From: Actinomycetota bacterium
Lineage (GTDB): Bacteria > Actinomycetota > Thermoleophilia > Gaiellales > Gaiellaceae
Assembly: GCA_013697465.1 (NCBI GenBank)
Contig: JACCWU010000328.1
Location: forward strand, 1 to 5,509
Direction of reading: 5' to 3'
Length of the DNA stretch: 5,509 nt
Position numbers and translations under genes: made by a program. The notes beneath the pieces are model-generated. The model was not told where the DNA came from. It saw only the letters and a program-made list of their open reading frames with translations, and did not search any database. This document shows, piece by piece, positions 1 through 5,125 of the stretch; position 1 is the stretch's first letter, and each line of letters opens with the position of its first letter.

Positions 1-735
1 CTCCTCGGTTGAGCGACGGGAGCGCGCGTAGACGATCGCGGAGCCCGGGCCGAGCCCACTCAACCGGTCCACGAGGATCGTGAGCCGGTCCTCGGCGTTC
101 CTGACCTCCTCGACGTCATAGCGGAGATTCGGGCGGACGACGCTCGTGTGGACGACGTCGGGACTGCGCCCGAGCGCCTCGCTGATCGCCCGTGCGGTCT
201 CCGGTGTCGCCGTGGCGGTCATTCCGAGGAGCGTGGGATCGCCGAGCTCCGCCAGCCCCTGACGGATGAAGAGGTAGTCCGGGCGGAAGTCGTGCCCCCA
301 CATGCTCACGCAGTGCACCTCGTCCACGACGACGAGTCCGATCCCGATGGCGCGCAGTGTCTTCACGAAGCCCGCCTGCCGAAGCCTCTCCGGCGCCGCG
401 TATACGAGCCGCTTCCTCCCCGCCGCGACCTCGGCGAGCCGGGCAGCGGTCTCCTCCGGCGGAAGCGACGAGTTCACGAACGTCGCGGTCGGCGCCACCG
501 CCGGGGGCAGCTTGTCGACCTGGTCCTTCATGAGCGCGATCAGCGGCGACAGGACGAGGGTCGGCTCGGGGCGCAGCATCGCCGCGAGCTGGTACGTGAG
601 CGACTTGCCGGAACCCGTCGGCATCAGTGCGAGCGTGTCGCGACCTTCGACTGCAGCGCGAACGACCTCTTCCTGACCGGGACGAAACGCGTCGAAGCCA
701 AAGAGCTCGCGGAGGGGGAGCGTCAGATCGGTCAG
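1..735 (-). CDS. recQ: RecQ-family ATP-dependent DNA helicase, N-terminal part (runs off the window)
   Basis: Superfamily 2 DNA helicase of the RecQ type, expected to unwind recombination and repair intermediates 3'-5' using ATP. Only 245 codons are present; the second RecA lobe and any zinc-binding or HRDC domain lie outside. Counting from a CTG at 735, visible motifs are motif 0 (FGFDAFRPGQEEV, 12-24), Walker A (MPTGSGKS, 38-45), motif Ia (LSPLIALMKDQ, 62-72), a DEVH box running into CVSMWGHDFRPDY (138-154), motif III (GMTATAT), and the start of motif IV (SAIVYARSRRSTEE). The DEVH box replaces the usual RecQ DEAH. The frame is open into the upstream recombinase gene but contains no ATG, GTG or TTG before Walker A. 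The CTG at 735 sits just ahead of motif 0 and seven bases after a TATACT box, so I chose it; the true start is uncertain. It is the last visible gene of a minus-strand run behind two tyrosine recombinases. Family assignment is secure; orthology to classical RecQ rather than a RecQ-like paralogue needs the missing C-terminus. Confidence 0.88.
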   Translation of the reverse strand, partial: MTDLTLPLRELFGFDAFRPGQEEVVRAAVEGRDTLALMPTGSGKSLTYQLAAMLRPEPTLVLSPLIALMKDQVDKLPPAVAPTATFVNSSLPPEETAARLAEVAAGRKRLVYAAPERLRQAGFVKTLRAIGIGLVVVDEVHCVSMWGHDFRPDYLFIRQGLAELGDPTLLGMTATATPETARAISEALGRSPDVVHTSVVRPNLRYDVEEVRNAEDRLTILVDRLSGLGPGSAIVYARSRRSTEE

Positions 736-742
736 GCGGGCG

Positions 743-748
743 AGTATA
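743..748 (-). promoter_or_regulatory. Candidate -10 box TATACT upstream of the helicase
   Basis: Read on the minus strand the bases are TATACT, five of six matching the TATAAT consensus, in an otherwise GC-rich stretch after the XerD-like stop codon. The last T is seven bases before the CTG at 735, the spacing seen in leaderless actinobacterial genes where transcription begins at the start codon. No good -35 is present at 16-19 bases. Such a promoter would let the helicase be transcribed independently of the recombinase genes. Confidence 0.4.
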
Positions 749-788
749 GGGAGGCCGCCGTACGCCGCCGGAACTCGTTGCTGAGTTC

Positions 789-1700
789 TTAGCTCGAGCG
801 GTCGGAGCGAGCGGGCTTGCGGCGAGCGTGGGGGTGGGCGCCGAAGTAGACCTCGCGCCGCCGGCGGTCGGAGACGTGCGTGTACCGCTCCGTCGTCCCG
901 AGGTCGGCATGCCCGAGCATCTCCTGGACGCTTCGAAGATCCGCTCCACCCTCGATGAGATGGGTGGCGAACGAGTGGCGCAGGAGGTGCGGGTGAACGC
1001 GTCCGGGCTCGAGGCCTGCCTTGACTGCGAGCTTTCTGAGGATGAGGAATGCACCGGCACGCGTGAGCGGCCCTCCGCGCGCGTTCAGGAAGAGCTCCGG
1101 CCTGTAGCGCCGGTCGAGGTGCGGACGGCCGAGCGCGAGATAGCGGCGCACCGCCTCTGCGGCCGGGCGACCGAGCGGCACGAGTCGCTCCTTCCCGCCC
1201 TTCCCGAAGACTCGGACGATGCGCTCCTCGAGCTCGACGGCACCCTTCTCTAGACCGACCGTCTCCGAGACGCGGAGGCCCGCGCCGTAGAGCAGCTCGA
1301 CGAGGGCGCGGTCGCGCAGGGCCCGGGGACTCGAGCCCGTCGCGGCGTCGATGAGGCGCTCGGTCTCCGCGGGAGAGAGCACGCGCGGCAGCTTCTGCGC
1401 TCGACGCGGAAGGACGAGCGCCGCAGCAGGGTTGTCCTCGCGCGCTCCGATCATCCCGAGGTGACGGAAGTAGCTACGGACGGCCGCGGCTCTGCGGGCG
1501 ATCGTCGAGGAGGCGAGGCCGGCGGCTCGCATCTCGGCGATCCAGCGCTCCAGATCCTCGACGGTCGCAGCTCCGACCTCGCCGCCGCGGAAGATCGCGA
1601 GTGCCGAGAGATCGCGTTTGTAGGCGTCCACCGTGCGGGGCGAGCGTCGTGCGGCCAGAAAGAGCAGGAAGCGCTCGACGTCGGGATCGGGAGCGGCCAC
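789..1700 (-). CDS. xerD: Tyrosine recombinase, XerD-like
   Basis: Site-specific tyrosine recombinase of 303 residues, the usual Xer length. Xer proteins act in pairs to resolve chromosome dimers at dif during division. The N-terminal SAM-like core-binding domain (about 7-90) begins with ERFLLFLAARRSPRTVDAYKRDL. The catalytic domain (about 105-290) holds the full set: Arg143 in GAGLRVSE, Lys170 in GKGGKERLVPL, His238 and Arg241 in HPHLLRHSFATHL, His264 in LGH, and nucleophile Tyr273 in ERYTHV. The LPRVLSPAETERLI linker and GLRVSETVGL resemble XerD more than XerC, but the assignment within the Xer family is tentative. GTG at 1700 is the only start in this frame after a stop near 1739, and gives a normal N-terminus. 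It has no Shine-Dalgarno of its own: the strong GAGGAGG upstream is placed for a different, out-of-frame GTG. The gene follows the XerC-like gene by 36 bases and precedes the helicase, so co-transcription is likely. Confidence 0.92.
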   Translation of the reverse strand: MAAPDPDVERFLLFLAARRSPRTVDAYKRDLSALAIFRGGEVGAATVEDLERWIAEMRAAGLASSTIARRAAAVRSYFRHLGMIGAREDNPAAALVLPRRAQKLPRVLSPAETERLIDAATGSSPRALRDRALVELLYGAGLRVSETVGLEKGAVELEERIVRVFGKGGKERLVPLGRPAAEAVRRYLALGRPHLDRRYRPELFLNARGGPLTRAGAFLILRKLAVKAGLEPGRVHPHLLRHSFATHLIEGGADLRSVQEMLGHADLGTTERYTHVSDRRRREVYFGAHPHARRKPARSDRSS

Positions 1701-1730
1701 GGGCCGGTCCGATTCGGCGTGACACCGTAC

Positions 1731-1737
1731 CCTCCTC
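1731..1737 (-). promoter_or_regulatory. Strong Shine-Dalgarno GAGGAGG between the two recombinase genes
   Basis: On the minus strand GAGGAGG overlaps the last base of the XerC-like TAG stop. It lies five bases before a GTG at 1725, which opens an 83-codon frame that is not the recombinase frame, and 30 bases before the GTG at 1700 that is in frame. The site therefore decides between an overlapping leader frame, an inefficient reinitiation at 1700, or a base error or frameshift in this stretch. Confidence 0.6.
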
Positions 1738-2570
1738 TATGAGCGAGGGTGCGAGCGGTCGTACACGCTGCGAAGGCGGCGTGCGTCGACGTGGCTGTAG
1801 ATCTGCGTCGTCGAGAGCGACGAATGGCCGAGGAGCTCCTGGATCGTCCGCAGATCGGCTCCCCCCTCGAGCAGGTGGGTCGCGAACGAATGTCGGAGGC
1901 GGTGCGGGTTCCTGACGAGGCGCCGCAAGGTGCTCGTGTCGAGCCGCCGTCCGCGCGCGGAGACGAAGAGGGCGTCAACGGCTCCGCGCGCGAGCTTCGG
2001 CCGCCCGTCGCGCAGGTAGTGAGCGACCCCTTGCGCCGCCTCCTCGCCGAGAGGGACGACGCGGTCCTTGCCGCCCTTGCCGTGCACGTGCACCGTCTCG
2101 CGTTCGAAGTCGACGTCCCCGAGGTCGAGCCCGACGGCCTCGGCCGTCCGAAGGCCGCACGAGTAGAGGAGCTCGAGGAGCGCACGGTTGCGGAGCGCGA
2201 GGGGAGCGTCGCCCTCCACCAGCTCGAGCAGCGACGCGATCTCCGTCTCCTTCGGCGCTTCGGGGAGACGCTTCGACCTGCGCGGTGCGAGCGCGGCGTC
2301 GGGAACACGAGCGGGACCGAACGTGAAACGGAGGCAGGCGCGGATGGCGGCGAGACGCCTCGCGATCGAAGCCGGCGCAAGCCGGCGCGGTCCGCGCCCG
2401 AGCTCTCCGACGTACTCCGCCAGGACTCGCGTGTCGACGTCGTCCAGGTCGAGACCGACGCGCTCGAGCCAGGCGGCCAACGAGCGAAGGTCCGAGCCGT
2501 AGCTGCGGCGCGTCGCGGGGGAGAGGCCGCCGTGCTCGAGGAACCGGTCGATCGCCGCATCGGTGCTCAC
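1737..2570 (-). CDS. xerC: Tyrosine recombinase, XerC-like, with a short pre-HxxR region
   Basis: Site-specific tyrosine recombinase of 277 residues, shorter than the roughly 300 usual for Xer. The N-terminal core-binding domain is about 5-85 (IDRFLEHGGLSPATRRSYGSDL). The catalytic domain, about 105-270, keeps every key residue: Arg141 in SCGLRTAEAVGL, Lys168 in GKGGKDRVVPL, His223 and Arg226 in PHRLRHSFATHLLEGGADL, His249 in LGHSS, and Tyr258 in TTQIYSHV. The tail RLRSVYDRSHPRS resembles XerC. LRRLVR runs directly into NPHRLRHSF, so about a dozen residues usually found between these elements are absent; its neighbour has them. The deletion is in frame and activity may be altered. GTG at 2570 is the start that gives a normal N-terminus; no Shine-Dalgarno precedes it. 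It is first in the minus-strand run and diverges from the toxin-antitoxin pair across 96 bases. It probably partners the XerD-like protein, though a non-dif target is possible. Confidence 0.9.
   Translation of the reverse strand: MSTDAAIDRFLEHGGLSPATRRSYGSDLRSLAAWLERVGLDLDDVDTRVLAEYVGELGRGPRRLAPASIARRLAAIRACLRFTFGPARVPDAALAPRRSKRLPEAPKETEIASLLELVEGDAPLALRNRALLELLYSCGLRTAEAVGLDLGDVDFERETVHVHGKGGKDRVVPLGEEAAQGVAHYLRDGRPKLARGAVDALFVSARGRRLDTSTLRRLVRNPHRLRHSFATHLLEGGADLRTIQELLGHSSLSTTQIYSHVDARRLRSVYDRSHPRS
2369..2388. repeat. Perfect 10-bp tandem direct repeat inside the XerC-like gene
   Basis: AAGCCGGCGC occurs twice back to back on the plus strand (2369-2378 and 2379-2388). It lies in codons for the RRLAPAS segment of the recombinase N-terminal domain. 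The unit length is not a multiple of three, so loss or gain of one copy would break the gene. Confidence 0.7.
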
Positions 2571-2614
2571 AGGGGTGCTAATTCGCGCTTCGCTCCGGCT
2601 CGCCTTCGCTCAGC

Positions 2615-2646
2615 GTGTCCCTCGCGGACACTTGTCAAACGCGACA
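2615..2646. promoter_or_regulatory. Putative antitoxin operator: inverted repeat plus alternating TGTC/GACA half-sites
   Basis: GTGTCC (2615-2620) and GGACAC (2626-2631) form a perfect 6-bp inverted repeat around CTCGC, ending one base before the -35. TGTC or its complement GACA recurs at 2616, 2627, 2633 and 2643, giving two adjacent TGTC...GACA palindromes, the second across the -35 and spacer. Ribbon-helix-helix antitoxins typically repress their own operon by binding arrays of such short half-sites. Binding here is inferred from position and symmetry. Confidence 0.5.
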
Positions 2647-2660
2647 GATCGGCGTACCCT
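2632..2660 (+). promoter_or_regulatory. Promoter of the toxin-antitoxin operon (leaderless)
   Basis: A TTGTCA -35 (2632-2637) and a TACCCT -10 (2655-2660) are separated by 17 bases. Six bases after the -10 comes the antitoxin ATG at 2667, so transcription would start at or within a base of the start codon. No Shine-Dalgarno lies upstream of that ATG, which fits a leaderless mRNA as is common in actinobacteria. Confidence 0.65.
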
Positions 2661-2666
2661 GAGCGT

Positions 2667-2933
2667 ATGACAGTTCAGATCCCAGTGCGCATCCCAGAAC
2701 GGGATGCGGAGCTGCTCGACGAGGCGGTTGCCCGCGGGCGCTTCGCCAGCCGGAGCGAGGCGCTGCGCGAGGGCCTCGCGCTCCTGCTTCGCGAGGAGCG
2801 CGAGCGCGAGATCGAGGAGGCGTACCGGCGTGGCTACGAGAAGGTCCCGCAGGAGGACTGGATCGGCGAGGCGGGCTTGGCTCTGTTCGCCGCGTGGGTC
2901 GAAGCGGAGGAGCAAGGCAAGGAGCCTCTCTGA
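2667..2933 (+). CDS. Ribbon-helix-helix antitoxin (MazE-like)
   Basis: Small acidic 88-residue protein, antitoxin partner of the overlapping MazF-type toxin. The N-terminus fits a ribbon-helix-helix DNA-binding domain: a beta strand (TVQIPVRI, 2-9), helix A (ERDAELLDEAVARG, 11-24), a turn (RFASRS) and helix B (SEALREGLALLLREE, 30-44). The charged tail (45-88), with RRGYEKVPQEDWIGEAGLALFAAWVEAEE, would be the part that wraps and blocks the toxin. RHH antitoxins form dimers, and with the toxin usually repress their own promoter; the half-site array just upstream is the likely target. ATG at 2667 is chosen because it begins exactly at the RHH strand and sits six bases after a -10 box. The frame is also open upstream across the divergent region, but that part reads as antisense of the recombinase. 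Several RHH families (CopG, ParD, MazE of the Bacillus type) look alike at this length; the toxin type points to the MazE role. Confidence 0.85.
   Translation: MTVQIPVRIPERDAELLDEAVARGRFASRSEALREGLALLLREEREREIEEAYRRGYEKVPQEDWIGEAGLALFAAWVEAEEQGKEPL
2919..2924 (+). promoter_or_regulatory. Shine-Dalgarno AAGGAG for the toxin CTG start
   Basis: AAGGAG lies inside the last antitoxin codons and is followed by five bases, then CTG at 2930. This is ideal spacing for initiation at that CTG and poor for any ATG, GTG or TTG in the toxin frame. It is the main reason for placing the toxin start there. Confidence 0.65.
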
Positions 2934-3238
2934 ACCGAGGCGATATCTACGATGTGACGATCCCGGGCGGTCGTCACCCTGCCGTGATCGTCACCCGTGA
3001 CCTCGCCATCCCGGTTCTGCGCAACGTCACCGTTGCCGGGATCACGAGCACCATCCGCGGCGTCCTGACCGAAGTGCCGGTGGGTCAAGGTGAGGGGCTC
3101 ACGACCGAGAGTGTCGTCAACTGCGACAACCTGTTCACGCTCCCCAAGGCGGAACTCGGCCGATACCGAGGATCGCTCGGTCCTGAAGCTACGCGTCAGC
3201 TCGACGACGCGCTCCGCATCGCCCTCGGCCTCGACTGA
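2930..3238 (+). CDS. mazF: MazF/PemK-type endoribonuclease toxin, probable CTG start
   Basis: Toxin of a type II pair; MazF proteins cleave mRNA or other RNA at short sequences and stop growth until bound by the antitoxin. From the CTG it is 102 residues, close to the family's usual 110 or so. It begins NRGDIYDV, the expected MazF opening. HPAVIVTRD (16-24), VTVAGITSTIRG (33-44), a GLTTESVVNCDNLFTLPK segment (56-73) and a RYRGSLGPE tail follow in family order. Thr39 in GIT matches the catalytic Thr of Bacillus MazF. The residue just before the conserved Pro is His16, where that enzyme has its catalytic Arg; Arg15 is next to it. Start choice: CTG at 2930 is preceded by AAGGAG and overlaps the antitoxin TGA as CTGA, a coupled arrangement. 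The nearest standard alternative, GTG at 2894, would add 12 unusual residues without a good binding site; GTG at 2951 would remove the conserved RGD. The product is confident, the exact start moderately so. Confidence 0.88.
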   Translation: MNRGDIYDVTIPGGRHPAVIVTRDLAIPVLRNVTVAGITSTIRGVLTEVPVGQGEGLTTESVVNCDNLFTLPKAELGRYRGSLGPEATRQLDDALRIALGLD

Positions 3239-3261
3239 CCGCCGACAGGCACGCTTAGAGG

Positions 3262-5091
3262 GTGCCCGGCCGCCGCCTCGACCGCTTCGTCGCCGACGAT
3301 CCTCCCGAGCGTCCGGCCGACCCTGCCGTGAGACGCGCGAACTTCCGGCGCATCGTGCGCCTGTTCGGCCCGTACCGGCGCAGGCTCGCCGCAGTCTCAG
3401 CGCTCATCGTCTTCTCGGCGGGGATCGGCGTCATCTCGCCGTTCCTGCTGCGCGAGGTTCTCGACGAGGCGATCCCACAGGAGAACGTCGGGCTGCTGTC
3501 CGCGCTCGTCGCGGGCATGGTCGCAATCCCGATCGTGACCGGCGTGCTCGGCGTCTGGCAGACGCTGCTGTCGAACCAGGTCGGCCAGAGCGTGATGCAC
3601 GACCTGCGCACGCAGGTCTACCGGCACCTTCAGCGCCTCTCCCTGGCGTTCTTCACCCGGACGCGCACGGGCGAGGTGCAGAGCCGGATCGCGAACGACA
3701 TCGGCGGCATCGAGAACGTCGTCACGTCCACCGCCACCTCCGTCCTCGCCAACGTCACGACGGTTCTCGCCACCGTCGCCGCCATGCTGCTGCTCGACTG
3801 GCGCCTTGCAGCCTTCGCGCTCGCGCTGCTGCCGCTCTTCGTGTGGTTGACGAAACGCGTCGGCGAGCAGCGCAAGAAGGTGACGGCCGAGCGCCAGGCC
3901 TCGCTCGCGGATGTCTCCTCGATCGTGCAGGAGTCGCTCTCGGTCTCGGGGATCCTGCTCGGGAAGACAATGGGACGCACCGACGATCTCGCCGAGCGCT
4001 TCCAGACCGAGTCGGCGCGCCTTGCGGCGCTCGAGGTCCGCAGCCGGATGACCGGGCGCTGGGTGATGGCCGCGATCCAGACGACCTTCGCCGTGATGCC
4101 GGCGCTCGTCTACTGGTTCGCGGGGTTCACGATCGCCCAGGGCTCGACGACGATCACGATCGGGACGCTCGTCGCGTTCACCACGCTGCAGGCGAGGCTC
4201 TTCTTCCCCATCGGCAGCCTGCTCGGCGTCCAGCTCGAGGTGCAGAGCTCGCTGGCGCTCTTCGACCGCATCTTCGAGTACCTCGACCACCGCGTGGAGA
4301 TCGTCGAAGGCGCTCGAGTCCTCGAGCGCCCCCGCGGCGAGGTTCGGCTCGACGGCGTCTGGTTCCGCTACGACGACGCGGCCTGGACGCTCCAGGACGT
4401 GTCGTTCGCGGTGCCGCCGGGGACGAAGACCGCACTCGTCGGCGAGACCGGCTCGGGCAAGACCACCTGCGCCTACCTCGTCGCACGTCTGTACGACGCG
4501 ACGAAGGGCACGGTCTCGATCGACGGGACCGACGTGCGCGAGCTCACGTTCGAGTCGCTCGCGGCGACGGTCGGCGTCGTCTCGCAGGAGACGTACCTCT
4601 TCCACTCGACGGTTCGCGAGAACCTCCGCTTTGCGCAGCCCGACGCGACCGACGAGGAGATCGAGGACGCCGCTCGCGCCGCCCAGATCCACGAGCTGAT
4701 CGCGACGCTGCCCGAGGGCTACGACACCGTCGTCGGGGAGCGCGGGTACCGCTTCTCGGGCGGCGAGAAGCAGCGAATCGCGATCGCGCGCACGATCCTC
4801 CGCAACCCGCCGGTGCTCGTCCTCGACGAGGCCACCTCGTCGCTCGACACGCAGACCGAGCGGCTCGTGCAGGAGGCCCTCGAGCGCCTGTCCGAGGGGC
4901 GGACGACGATCGCGATCGCCCACCGGCTCTCGACGGTCCGCGACGCGGACCAGATCGTCGTTCTCGATCGCGGCCGCGTCGTCGAGATCGGGACGTACAG
5001 GGAGCTCCTCGCGAGTGGCGGTCGCTTCGCGGAGCTTGCCTCCCGCGACGACGGGCTCGTGCCGCCCGTGCCCGTCGCAGGACTACCATAA
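3262..5091 (+). CDS. ABC exporter half-transporter (fused permease and ATPase, MsbA/BmrA type)
   Basis: A 609-residue inner-membrane protein expected to dimerise and export a lipid, drug or peptide using ATP. A short charged N-terminal tail (1-40) precedes six predicted membrane helices, roughly 42-63, 78-103, 157-178, 181-198, 266-290 and 294-315. The nucleotide-binding domain (about 360-595) is intact: Walker A GETGSGKTT (394-402), Q-loop Gln442 in VVSQETYLF, TVRENL (450-455), signature FSGGEKQR (498-505) in place of the classic LSGGQ, Walker B VLVLDE (518-523) with catalytic Glu523, D-loop SSLD (526-529), and H-loop His554 in AIAHRLSTVRDAD. All ATPase residues are kept, so a homodimer could work alone; no partner half-transporter is seen. 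GTG at 3262 lies two codons after an in-frame TAG, so no earlier start exists. The best next one, GTG at 3328, would trim the tail without touching a domain. The AGAGG just before the GTG has no spacing. It begins 23 bases after the toxin. The substrate cannot be told from sequence. Confidence 0.95.
   Translation: MPGRRLDRFVADDPPERPADPAVRRANFRRIVRLFGPYRRRLAAVSALIVFSAGIGVISPFLLREVLDEAIPQENVGLLSALVAGMVAIPIVTGVLGVWQTLLSNQVGQSVMHDLRTQVYRHLQRLSLAFFTRTRTGEVQSRIANDIGGIENVVTSTATSVLANVTTVLATVAAMLLLDWRLAAFALALLPLFVWLTKRVGEQRKKVTAERQASLADVSSIVQESLSVSGILLGKTMGRTDDLAERFQTESARLAALEVRSRMTGRWVMAAIQTTFAVMPALVYWFAGFTIAQGSTTITIGTLVAFTTLQARLFFPIGSLLGVQLEVQSSLALFDRIFEYLDHRVEIVEGARVLERPRGEVRLDGVWFRYDDAAWTLQDVSFAVPPGTKTALVGETGSGKTTCAYLVARLYDATKGTVSIDGTDVRELTFESLAATVGVVSQETYLFHSTVRENLRFAQPDATDEEIEDAARAAQIHELIATLPEGYDTVVGERGYRFSGGEKQRIAIARTILRNPPVLVLDEATSSLDTQTERLVQEALERLSEGRTTIAIAHRLSTVRDADQIVVLDRGRVVEIGTYRELLASGGRFAELASRDDGLVPPVPVAGLP
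4309..4330. repeat. Perfect 10-bp inverted repeat with 2-base loop inside the ABC gene
   Basis: GGCGCTCGAG (4309-4318) and its exact complement CTCGAGCGCC (4321-4330) flank TC. It falls in codons 350-357 (GARVLERP), the linker between the membrane domain and the ATPase domain. The stem is GC-rich and would form a stable hairpin in mRNA, though a two-base loop would force the closing pairs open. There is no U-run, so it is not a normal terminator. Confidence 0.7.
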
Positions 5092-5125
5092 GCCGGTCGA
5101 TGGCAGCTACGCACACGATCTCCCG

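Larger units (their letters stand above)
2571..2666. other. Divergent intergenic region between xerC-like gene and the toxin-antitoxin pair
   Basis: This short region separates the minus-strand recombinase run from the plus-strand antitoxin gene. It holds a plus-strand promoter, an inverted repeat, alternating TGTC/GACA half-sites, and two copies of CTTCGCTC (2588-2595 and 2604-2611) spaced 16 bases apart. A perfect TTGACA reads on the minus strand at 2638-2633, overlapping the plus-strand -35, but no convincing -10 follows it. The small AT-rich patch near 2580-2583 is the only other hint of a leftward promoter. Confidence 0.7.

Noticed and set aside
116..1060. 314-codon minus-strand frame across the helicase and XerD-like genes
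   Set aside because: Shifted frame with Arg/Ser-rich composition; the helicase and recombinase motifs are in the other two frames.
789..2570. Tandem recombinases as a mobile integrase module
   Set aside because: No flanking attachment repeats, transposon ends, tRNA gene or third recombinase is visible, and composition matches the neighbours.
2633..2638. TTGACA on the minus strand as a -35 for the recombinase operon
   Set aside because: Perfect hexamer, but 16-19 bases downstream there is only GC-rich sequence without a -10-like box. It is also explained by the plus-strand -35 it overlaps.
1749..2666. Long N-terminal extension of the antitoxin frame opposite the XerC-like gene
   Set aside because: It reads as antisense of the recombinase. 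The antitoxin fold starts at the ATG at 2667, which has its own promoter.
793..4326. Frequent CTCGAG hexamers
   Set aside because: They mostly fall on Leu-Glu or overlapping codons in GC-rich genes and show no regular spacing or orientation.
3397..4923. 508-codon open frame on the minus strand opposite the ABC gene
   Set aside because: Its translation is low-complexity, rich in Arg, Glu, Asp and Gly, as expected antisense to a GC-rich gene. The opposite strand has a full, motif-complete ABC exporter.
5092..5125. Terminator between the ABC gene and pckA
   Set aside because: Only 34 bases, with no stable hairpin and no T-run.
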